Assembly (NCBI GenBank): GCA_030620935.1 | Contig: JAUXIP010000014.1 | Coordinates: forward strand, 1-13,479 | Length of the DNA stretch: 13,479 bases | Direction of reading: 5' to 3' | From: Deltaproteobacteria bacterium | GTDB taxonomy: Bacteria > Desulfobacterota_B > Binatia > UBA9968 | Shown: positions 6,395-12,412 of the stretch, one piece after another | Layout: each line of letters opens with the position of its first letter | Position numbering within the stretch: position 1 is the stretch's first letter | The notes under the pieces: generated by a model | Database searches by the model: none | What the model saw: the letters and a program-made list of their open reading frames with translations, nothing else | Told to the model about the DNA's origin: nothing | Made by a program: the position numbers and the translations under genes

Positions 6395-6955
6395 ATGAAA
6401 CTTTACTCCTCCCATACGTGACCCTATGCACACAGGACTAGGATTGTCCTGGCGGAAAAGAAGCTCCCTTACGAGCTGATCGAGATCGATCTTAAGAACA
6501 AGCCCAGCGAACTGCACGAACTCAATCCTTATGCAAAAGTACCGGTTCTGCTGGACGGGGAAGCGGTTATTTACGAGTCAGCCATTATCAACGAATATTT
6601 GGAAGAAAAATATCCTCAGAGCCCACTTATGCCCACCGATTTAGCTGAGCGGGCCGAAGTGAGAATTTGGATCGACTTCTGCAATACCAGGCTTCAGCAC
6701 GCTGCCAGTAACGTCCGGCACGGGAAGGAGCCTGAAAAGGCAAGAGCGAAACTAACAGAACACCTTCAAACTTTGGACCGACTGATGGCTGGGCAGGATT
6801 ACATCGCGGGAGCCTATTCTTTAGCTGACATCACTTACATCCCATTCTTTCTCCGGCGGGAGCGCTACGGGGTTCCCATAGACAATACCCTGCCGCAAGT
6901 TAAACGCTGGATGGAACGCCTGCTTGCCCGGCCTGCCGTGCGTTCTACCCTGTAA
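6395..6955 (+). CDS. Selenocysteine-containing glutathione S-transferase-like protein (TGA codon 9 read as Sec)
   Basis: From ATG 6395, with AAGGT 5 nt upstream, the frame reads MKLYSSHT, then TGA (6419-6421), then PYAHRTRIVLAEKKLPYELI and on to TAA at 6953: 186 residues. Family members of the Cys-type GSTs (omega/SspA-like) have C-P-Y-A-x-R at this place, with Cys as the redox or nucleophilic residue. TGA therefore replaces exactly that residue. The rest is complete: thioredoxin-fold cis-Pro in KVPVL (Pro50), the glutathione-binding E-S pair (Glu61, Ser62), and a helical C-terminal domain with the SLADITYIPFF motif (about 142-152). No other stop interrupts the frame. A SECIS-like hairpin lies 12-30 nt after the TGA. 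A caller that stops at TGA would begin at TTG 6599 and lose the whole active site. Alternatives are a nonsense mutation or a base error. It may be cotranscribed with the importer genes (42-bp gap) and ends 3 bp from the convergent hemerythrin gene. Confidence 0.78.
6433..6451 (+). promoter_or_regulatory. Bacterial SECIS-like stem-loop after the in-frame TGA
   Basis: CAGGAC (6433-6438) pairs perfectly with GTCCTG (6446-6451). Inside, a T-T mismatch (6439/6445) and an A-T pair (6440/6444) close a GGA apical loop (6441-6443). The loop starts 19 nt after the TGA. Bacterial SECIS elements lie in the coding region right after the UGA, have a short stem with an unpaired U near the top and a G at the start of a small apical loop, within about 16-37 nt of the UGA. 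This hairpin meets those conditions. The E. coli fdhF element likewise has a bulged U below a GGUC loop. Confidence 0.7.
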
Positions 6956-6958
6956 TTG

Positions 6959-7417
6959 CTACGGGCCTTCCAGAATCCTTTTTATTTCCTCTTCAATTCT
7001 TTGCGTCTCGGCCGCTGTCCCCTGATTTTCAAAAAGGGGGAACAGCTCGCGTTCTTCGAGACGGATGTGACGCTCCAGGAGATCGCCGACATCGAAGAGA
7101 AGCCGGGCTATAGCTGTCTCTTCTTCCAAACGGCGCGAGTACTCGCGGAGCTGCTCATGTCCTTTAAGCAGCTCCTCAATCAACGGTTGACTTTCAGGAG
7201 CTAGGGAACTCATGAAAGGGAAAAGGATCTTTTCCTCGGCTTGGAAATGACGCTCGAGATTGTCTGAAACGAAACGCCTGAACTCTTCGGCCCTCTCCCT
7301 CAATCCTTCAACACCCGTAGGTTTGATCTGACCCAGGGCCTGCTTCCGGCATCTAAGCGCCAACGCCAAGCCGTGATGATGGTCGTGGGAAAGGGGGGTT
7401 AAACTGCGGTGACGCAT
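6959..7417 (-). CDS. Hemerythrin-like HHE-domain protein
   Basis: 152 residues from ATG 7417, which has AAAGGT just upstream. A longer in-frame ATG at 7441 has no ribosome binding site and would begin inside the repeat tract. The protein is a four-helix HHE bundle with the expected metal ligands: the His-rich LSHDHHHGLALAL (His 11-15), LERHFQAEEKILFPF (His57, Glu61/62), LLKGHEQL (His87) and LLERHIRLEERELFPLF (His117, Glu121/122). Such proteins bind a non-heme di-iron centre and are linked to O2, NO or iron handling. The exact role here is unknown. It is convergent with the GST gene (3 bp between stop codons) and follows the CoA-transferase on the same strand after 143 bp. Confidence 0.88.
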   Translation of the reverse strand: MRHRSLTPLSHDHHHGLALALRCRKQALGQIKPTGVEGLRERAEEFRRFVSDNLERHFQAEEKILFPFMSSLAPESQPLIEELLKGHEQLREYSRRLEEETAIARLLFDVGDLLERHIRLEERELFPLFENQGTAAETQRIEEEIKRILEGP

Positions 7418-7442
7418 TTTACCTTTTGGGGCATAGAGCATG

Positions 7443-7533
7443 GCGCAAAGCGCTAGGCGCTACGCAGATGGCGCATGGCCCTTGTTCTTTGCGCTATGCA
7501 CTTTGCTCTTTGCGCTCTTGGCGTCTTTGCGCG
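7443..7533. repeat. Degenerate tandem CTTTGCGC / GCGCAAAG repeat tract
   Basis: The plus strand holds CTTTGCGCT-type units in a row: 7487-7495, 7501-7508 (CTTTGCTC), 7508-7517 (CTTTGCGCTC), 7517-7524 (CTTGGCGT) and 7525-7533 (CTTTGCGCG). More diverged copies (GGCGCAAAGCGCTAGGCGC) lie at 7442-7460. Unit length drifts between 7 and 14 bp. It fills most of the 143-bp gap between the CoA-transferase and hemerythrin genes and does not look coding. Confidence 0.6.
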
Positions 7534-7560
7534 AGTCATCTTTTTTCTCCCCTCTCCCCC

Positions 7561-8736
7561 TCAAACGACTCCCATCTCTTTGAGCTTCCCGATAGCCGTC
7601 TGATCATACCCAAGCGCCTCCAACACCTCTGGGGTATGCTCGCCCAAGGTCGGCGGAGGTGTGCTAATCTCAGGCGGAGTGCTGCTGAGGTCGATTCCAC
7701 TACCTACCAGTTTCAGCTTTCCCATGCGAGGATGCTCCAGCTCGACCGGGAAACCATAGGCTCGAACCTGCGGGTCGTTAAATACCTCTTCAAGCGTGTT
7801 CAGGGGCGCGCAAGGGACGTCCTTTTCCCGGAGGCGCCGGAGCCATTCTTCCCGCCGCCCGCGACGAAAGATTTCCTGTAATTGATCCGACAGCAAGTCA
7901 TGGTTTTCGGTCCGTCCCTTCCGGTCACGAAAGCGAGCATCCTCTGCCCACTCCGCTCTTCCAACCACTTCCAAAAGTCCTCGCCAAAATTTGTCCGGAG
8001 AAGAGAGGTGGATCACAAAGGGAAGCCCCTCCCCATCGACAAAGGCAAAAACCCCTGCCGTTCGAGTCCTGTGCGCCCTTCTCGGCACGACCCCCGTTTC
8101 AAAATAGCGAGCGGCATTCTCGCTGAGAAATGAAACGGAGGCGCGCAAAAGAGAAGTTTCAACTCTTTGTCCCTCTCCCGTGATCATCCGATGAACTAAG
8201 GCGCCGAGGATTCCGTAGCAGGCATACATCCCTGCAAGGTGATCGGATAGTGAAATACCCATCCCTTTGGGATCATCCGGGTCCGTAAGAAGACTGAGAA
8301 GACCACTCAAACCCTGACCGACAGTATCGAACCCGGGGAGGTCCCTGTAGGGACCACTATCGCCGAAACCGGAAATCGAGCAATAAATCATTTTAGGATT
8401 TATTTCCCGCATCTGCTCATAGCCAAACCCTCTCTTTTCCAAAGTTCCCGGCCGGAAGTTCTCGATGAGGATGTCCGAGCGGGCGATCAATTTGAGGAGG
8501 ATGTCTCTTCCTTCATCCCGGCGGATATCCAGTGCCAGACTCTTCTTATTGCGGTTGAGACTGCAGAAAGTCGCAGAATAAAGTTTTTCTCCCCAACCTC
8601 GAAATGGATCTCCTCCTTGCGGCGGTTCGACTTTGACCACCTCAGCGCCCAGATCAGCCAAGAGGACCGAGGCAAAAGGTCCTGTGACGTAGCTGCCTAG
8701 CTCAACGACGCGGATGCCTTCAAGAGCTCCCTTCAT
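7561..8736 (-). CDS. CaiB/BaiF-type (class III) CoA-transferase
   Basis: 391 residues, the normal family length. Typical segments are the N-terminal GIRVVELGSYVTGPFASVLL (7-26), then ADLGAEVVKVEPPQGGDPFR, then SLNRNKKSLALDI, the block IENFRPGTLEKRGFGYEQ (91-108) and SISGFGDSGPY. Asp165 in ISLSDHLAGMYA sits at the place of the catalytic Asp that forms the acyl-enzyme anhydride in this family. The C-terminal GEHTPEVLEALGYD is the usual ending. Members move CoA between carboxylic acids (formate/oxalate, carnitine, bile acids, succinate and others), and the substrate pair cannot be predicted. No dehydrogenase or acyl-CoA genes lie next to it. The histidine kinase gene ends 97 bp upstream on the same strand. 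Confidence 0.93.
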   Translation of the reverse strand: MKGALEGIRVVELGSYVTGPFASVLLADLGAEVVKVEPPQGGDPFRGWGEKLYSATFCSLNRNKKSLALDIRRDEGRDILLKLIARSDILIENFRPGTLEKRGFGYEQMREINPKMIYCSISGFGDSGPYRDLPGFDTVGQGLSGLLSLLTDPDDPKGMGISLSDHLAGMYACYGILGALVHRMITGEGQRVETSLLRASVSFLSENAARYFETGVVPRRAHRTRTAGVFAFVDGEGLPFVIHLSSPDKFWRGLLEVVGRAEWAEDARFRDRKGRTENHDLLSDQLQEIFRRGRREEWLRRLREKDVPCAPLNTLEEVFNDPQVRAYGFPVELEHPRMGKLKLVGSGIDLSSTPPEISTPPPTLGEHTPEVLEALGYDQTAIGKLKEMGVV

Positions 8737-8833
8737 GTTTTTTTAGCAGCACCTACAGCGTTTTGCATGCTTTTTCCTAACTTTTATTGGACCACGAAGT
8801 CAAGGGAGGGAAAACAGAAACAGCAGAAAGGTA

Positions 8834-11221
8834 CTACACAGAATAAGGTAATGTAAAGGTAAAGGTCGAGCCGCGTCCCGGCTGACTCTCCACCCTGATC
8901 TCTCCACTCATGATGTCCAGGTAACTTTTGACGATATTCAACCCTAATCCCACTCCGCTATAATTCCCCGTATGGCACTCCTTGTGCTGATAAAATCGCT
9001 CAAAAATCCTATCCAGATCACTCTTTTCGATGCCCATGCCGGTGTCGGCTACGGCAAACTCAATTCGATCTTTCCCGACAAGGTCCCCCACTCGAATCTC
9101 GATGGTACCCTCGGGCGTAAACTTAAAAGCATTGCCGATCAAGTTCTGAAGGATCTCCTCTAACTTCAAGGCATCCGTAGTCAAGGGAGGGAGATTCGGC
9201 TGTACCTTCCAGAGAATCTTGACGTGACCGTTTCGATTCATGTGCTCCACGAAACTCTGAGCGTGAGAAACAATCTCGTCCGCCGCGAACGTGGAAACCC
9301 TCAGAGGGAGCTTGCTGGCCTCCATCTTGCTGACCGTCAGGACATCGTTGATAAGTTTGAGAAGCATCCTCGAGTAATAAACAATTTTCTCTAGTGTCTC
9401 TCCTTGCTTCTCGCTGATACCGCCGAAAATACCTTCCCTCAGCAAATCGGCGTTCCCTATAATCACATTCAGGGGGGTGCGAAGTTCATGGGACATGGCA
9501 GCTACGAAATCGGCCTTCGTCCGGTTGGCCTCTTCAAGCTCACGGTTGAGCTGCTCTAACTCTTTGGACTTTTGCACGATCTCGTCAAAAAGGTTGGCCC
9601 GTTCCACGGAGAGACCGATTTGATTGGCCATCGAAGTAAGCATGCGGATTTCTTCAGCAGTAAAATCATGCGCGCTATAGCTGAAGAGGTTCACCGCCCC
9701 AACAACTCTTTCCTTGTTTTTGAGGGGAAGACAGACACAGGCACGGAAGGCTGCTTCCGCGGCTGTCGTCTTGCCGGCCAGTTGACGGTATCGAGAATCG
9801 ACCTGAATATCTTGGAAGGTCATCATTTTACCGCTCTGGGCGACTTTTCCTGTAATGCCTTCTCCAATTCGATACGAACAGACTTGGGCGTGTTCCCCGT
9901 TTGTCCCTTTGGAGTATTTTAGTTTCAATTCGTTTGATTCTCCATCAAGGAGAAATATCCTTGTCCCGTCAAACCTGAGCACCTCCAGTAGCTTCTCTGT
10001 GGCTTCCTTCAGAATCAATTCAAGCTCCAGGGATTGGTTGATTGTGGTCGTGACGTCATAAAGAGCGGTTAGCTCACTCGTCCTTTGTTCGACTTTCTGC
10101 TCAAGGGTGAGATAGAGCGTCTTCAGCTCCCCCGCCATCTCGTTAAATTCTTGGGCCAGATCCTCGATCTCGTCACCGCTCTTGATCTCGACCCTGTGAT
10201 CGAGATCGCCGCTGCCAATAACCTCAACGCCGCGGTGCAGCTCGCGAATGGGCTTGGTGATCGTGCCGCTGACATAGATGATGATCACCGCTCCGAACGC
10301 CAATCCCAGTCCCAAAAGGAGGAACGCGTAATGCTCAACCCTTCTCATCTCTGCCAAAGCCGCCTCCACCGGCTCCTCCAGAATAATCGCCAACCCCAGC
10401 TTACGCACAGGGGCGAATGTGCTCAGGACAGGCTTGCCCATGATTCCTTCGCCTTCCTCAGCAGGTGTCGGATCCATAGCCGTAGGATCTTGGATAAATT
10501 CCTTGACCTCATGGATGTGCTTGAGATTCGTTCTGCTCAGGACCAGCGATGGGTCTCGATGGGCAATGAGATTTCCGTAGCCATCGACCACGTAGGCGTA
10601 ACCAGCAGTCCCGAACTTGATATCTCCGATTATCTGCCAAAGAAACCTTAGGTTCACCTCGGCGGAGACCACGCCCACAACCTGCGCAGCCCCCGCTCTG
10701 ATTGGAACCGCCATGGTCATGTAGGGCTCGGCCGTATCTGACGTGTAAACGGGACTAACGTAGTTTTCCCCGCTAAACGCCTTCCTCAACTTTTCTTCTC
10801 TACTGTGGTCGGAAAGGTCGGAAGGAAGATAAGCTTTTTCTTCGGAAACCCTCAAGATTTCCCTCCCTGTCCCATCTAAAATGGAAACTTCCGTAAAGGA
10901 GGTGTCGTTCTTCAGAAGGAGGAGGAGATCGTGCTTTTGCTCTTCGTTGCCGAACTTGTGAAGACCCGCAAAGGTTGCAAGATCAAGTAACCGTTCCGCC
11001 TTTCGCCCGATGAATTGTTCGATTTCGTTGGCAACCCTAGAGGCAATCTCTGCCTGTAACTCGGCAATATCTCGCTGGACCTGCTTGCGGGTATAAAAAA
11101 CGCCCGCGAGAGTATTAATGATGAGGGTCAGTCCTAGAAGAGTAAGTCCCCACAGGAGTAGACGCCAACGAATGCCGCCTCTCTCCCAAGAAAAGGCCTT
11201 CCTGACGCTCTCCCATTTCAT
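8834..11221 (-). CDS. Membrane sensor histidine kinase: dCache-HAMP-GAF-HisKA-HATPase
   Basis: 795 residues. Order: cytoplasmic start, TM helix at about 20-43, a periplasmic Cache-type sensor (about 45-295, with KAFSGENYVSPVYTSDTAEP and TAGYAYVVDGYGNLIAHRDP), TM helix at about 297-319, HAMP (320-372, TKPIRELHRGVEVIGSGDLD), a GAF domain (about 385-545), a coiled coil (EIVQKSKELEQLNRELEEAN), HisKA with phosphoacceptor His578 in AMSHELRTPLN, and the ATPase with N box (NLIGNAFKFT), G1 (DTGMGI), F box (IFERF) and G2 (GVGLGL). All kinase motifs are intact. There is no receiver domain and no response regulator gene in the window. The kinase probably senses a small extracellular ligand and may use GAF for a second signal. 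A small HTH gene lies upstream on the same strand. Confidence 0.93.
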   Translation of the reverse strand: MKWESVRKAFSWERGGIRWRLLLWGLTLLGLTLIINTLAGVFYTRKQVQRDIAELQAEIASRVANEIEQFIGRKAERLLDLATFAGLHKFGNEEQKHDLLLLLKNDTSFTEVSILDGTGREILRVSEEKAYLPSDLSDHSREEKLRKAFSGENYVSPVYTSDTAEPYMTMAVPIRAGAAQVVGVVSAEVNLRFLWQIIGDIKFGTAGYAYVVDGYGNLIAHRDPSLVLSRTNLKHIHEVKEFIQDPTAMDPTPAEEGEGIMGKPVLSTFAPVRKLGLAIILEEPVEAALAEMRRVEHYAFLLLGLGLAFGAVIIIYVSGTITKPIRELHRGVEVIGSGDLDHRVEIKSGDEIEDLAQEFNEMAGELKTLYLTLEQKVEQRTSELTALYDVTTTINQSLELELILKEATEKLLEVLRFDGTRIFLLDGESNELKLKYSKGTNGEHAQVCSYRIGEGITGKVAQSGKMMTFQDIQVDSRYRQLAGKTTAAEAAFRACVCLPLKNKERVVGAVNLFSYSAHDFTAEEIRMLTSMANQIGLSVERANLFDEIVQKSKELEQLNRELEEANRTKADFVAAMSHELRTPLNVIIGNADLLREGIFGGISEKQGETLEKIVYYSRMLLKLINDVLTVSKMEASKLPLRVSTFAADEIVSHAQSFVEHMNRNGHVKILWKVQPNLPPLTTDALKLEEILQNLIGNAFKFTPEGTIEIRVGDLVGKDRIEFAVADTGMGIEKSDLDRIFERFYQHKECHTGNYSGVGLGLNIVKSYLDIMSGEIRVESQPGRGSTFTFTLPYSV

Positions 11222-11233
11222 TTATTCGCGGAC

Positions 11234-11338
11234 CTACTTAATGACTTTGTTTGTCCTGAGGCTAATCTTGTTAGGAATTTTAGAATCGATTTCCTTGGCG
11301 GTCTTGAGGTTGATGGAGTGCTTCAACCTTGGTTTCAT
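11234..11338 (-). pseudogene. Remnant of the C-terminus of an ABC_sub_bind (PF04392-like) solute-binding protein
   Basis: A 34-codon frame from ATG 11338 to TAG 11234 reads MKPRLKHSINLKTAKEI, then DSKIPNKISLRTNKVIK. From memory, ABC_sub_bind (TrpX-like) proteins end in a very conserved stretch of the form INLKTAKxIGLxIPPxxLxRADxVI, and this frame matches its pattern and ends at the same place. The rest of such a protein (about 300 residues) is missing, because the HTH gene stop lies only 27 bp upstream in the same frame. I infer a deletion remnant. It could still be translated as a short peptide, but I see no ribosome binding site before the ATG. Confidence 0.5.
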
Positions 11339-11346
11339 AGAAACCA
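11330..11346. repeat. 17-bp hairpin between the HTH and kinase genes
   Basis: TGGTTTC (11330-11336), loop ATA, GAAACCA (11340-11346): a perfect 7-bp stem with a 3-nt loop. It lies within the gap that holds the ABC_sub_bind remnant. There is no T-run on either side, so it is not a clear terminator. Confidence 0.4.
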
Positions 11347-11365
11347 CAGTGCTTAGGTGTTGTTC

Positions 11366-11548
11366 TCACTCGATGGCTTGATATTCCTCACTTCTGGAAA
11401 TCATCTTTAAGATCTCATTCTTACTAAAACGCCACCCCCCACCGAACTTTCTTCCTGGAATGGTCCCTTTTCGCACCAGTTTATAAACGGTTCTTAAATG
11501 GACCTTGAGAAGGGCGGCTACCTGTGACGCTGTGAGAATATCTTCCAC
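11366..11548 (-). CDS. Small helix-turn-helix DNA-binding protein (excisionase/MerR-like, HTH_17)
   Basis: 60 residues from a GTG at 11548, which has a strong GGAGGT 8 nt upstream (11562-11557 region). The sequence ILTASQVAALLKVHLRTVYK, then LVRKGTIPGRKFGGGWRFSK, is a complete HTH_17 domain: helix, recognition helix around HLRTVYKLVRK, and the wing GRKFGGGWRF. Proteins that consist of only this domain act as phage or plasmid excisionases or as small regulators. No integrase or attachment site is visible here, so a regulatory role is at least as likely. The kinase gene follows 144 bp downstream on the same strand, and two candidate promoters precede it. Confidence 0.8.
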   Translation of the reverse strand: MEDILTASQVAALLKVHLRTVYKLVRKGTIPGRKFGGGWRFSKNEILKMISRSEEYQAIE

Positions 11549-11597
11549 TGCAAAGTACCTCCGGATTATCGTTATTTTACTCCGGAGTGCTAAAGAA

Positions 11598-11612
11598 GCA
11601 GGAATTATGCCA
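11598..11612 (-). promoter_or_regulatory. Candidate sigma-54 promoter (-24/-12) for the HTH-kinase unit
   Basis: The minus strand reads TGGCATAATTCCTGC (11612-11598). The GG and GC dinucleotides are separated by 10 nt, as in the sigma-54 consensus TGGCAC-N5-TTGC, with TGGCA and TGC kept. Transcription would begin near 11587 and give a leader of about 40 nt that includes the GGAGGT of the HTH gene. No enhancer-binding regulator is in the window. Confidence 0.4.
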
Positions 11613-11707
11613 GGAAAACGGGGGGAGAGGTGGCGGACAAAACACCTTGTTTTTACAGAGAGTTTTCTGTTTTAAGGTAAGCTAGGTAGGCTCTACGTTA
11701 CAAGAAA

Positions 11708-11735
11708 ATTGTAATAAATGTACAGAATCTGCCAA
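11708..11735 (-). promoter_or_regulatory. Candidate sigma-70 promoter upstream of the HTH-kinase unit
   Basis: The minus strand carries TTGGCA (11735-11730), 16 bp, then TACAAT (11713-11708). Each hexamer differs from consensus at one position. The leader to the HTH start would be about 150 nt and would run through the sigma-54-like site. Confidence 0.5.
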
Positions 11736-11776
11736 ATTTGTCACCCTACGCCTCAGGGATATGAATTCTCAAAACC

Positions 11777-12391
11777 CTAACCCTTGAATCCTGTGAGATA
11801 AGGAAAGCTCGCCGCCACCTTCCTTACCTTTTCTAAATTGGCCACCAGCATGGAAGTCGAATCCCATGAACCAGACGTGAAGGCCTTTCGATGGCTTTCC
11901 GGCAACTCAAACTGAATTTGCTGCTCACCGTAGGACAACGTTTTTGACTCAAGATTGATTGTACAAGGTGTCTGGGGGCTGGATTCGACCGACCTCATCA
12001 ACTCTTCCATCTCGGCCGACTTGACCGTAACCGTCGGAATGCCCATCATAACGCAATTCCCGGTGAAGATGGCGCCAAAAGATTCCCCGACGATAGCGTG
12101 AATCCCAAAACGAAAAAGCGCCTGCGGGGCGTGCTCTCGGGACGAACCGCAGCCAAAATTCTTGTTGACAAAAAGGATCGAGGCCCCTGTGTATTTGGGA
12201 TCGTTGATTGGATGAGGTTTGGGCTTTCCGGTCGAGTCGAATCTCTCATCAAAGAACGGATACTCTCCCATCCGGGCAAACGTAATTTCCTTTAAGTAGC
12301 GCGCCGGAACGATTCGGTCGGTATCAATATCGTTCCCGCGCACCTGCATGGCCGTTCCGGATATCCGGGTTACTTTGATTATGGTCTCCAT
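11777..12391 (-). CDS. leuD: 3-isopropylmalate dehydratase small subunit
   Basis: 204 residues, the usual LeuD length. Conserved blocks are NDIDTDRIVPARYLKEI (20-36) and NKNFGCGSSREHAPQAL (76-92), which line the substrate site, and AIVGESFGAIFTGNCVMMGI. With LeuC it forms the 4Fe-4S enzyme that isomerises 2-isopropylmalate to 3-isopropylmalate in leucine synthesis, in the cytoplasm. The start at 12391 is supported by GGAGAGGGG directly upstream and by a gap of only 21 bp to leuC, so the two genes form an operon. No leuB or clear terminator follows before the HTH region. Confidence 0.95.
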   Translation of the reverse strand: METIIKVTRISGTAMQVRGNDIDTDRIVPARYLKEITFARMGEYPFFDERFDSTGKPKPHPINDPKYTGASILFVNKNFGCGSSREHAPQALFRFGIHAIVGESFGAIFTGNCVMMGIPTVTVKSAEMEELMRSVESSPQTPCTINLESKTLSYGEQQIQFELPESHRKAFTSGSWDSTSMLVANLEKVRKVAASFPYLTGFKG

Positions 12392-12412
12392 CCCCTCTCC
12401 ATTTCTAAAACG

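Noticed and set aside
6599..6955. Short 118-residue GST fragment starting at TTG 6599
   Set aside because: It starts inside the GST fold, after the thioredoxin-like domain, and has no ribosome binding site. The frame clearly continues upstream to the ATG at 6395 through the TGA.
7426..7881. 151-residue plus-strand ORF
   Set aside because: It runs through the low-complexity repeats and then antisense to the CoA-transferase.
10085..10651. 188-residue plus-strand ORF
   Set aside because: It is the antisense shadow of the HAMP and Cache regions of the histidine kinase.
11234..11548. The HTH gene stop (TGA 11368-11366) is in frame with the 34-codon remnant, so readthrough or Sec would make one longer protein
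   Set aside because: The hairpin after this TGA has a UAU loop without G, the HTH domain is complete before the stop, and no Cys is expected there. Coincidence is more likely.
11639..11653. AAAACA-CCT-TGTTTT hairpin as a terminator
   Set aside because: The stem is only six A/T-rich pairs and would be too weak, and no clear gene end lies just before it.
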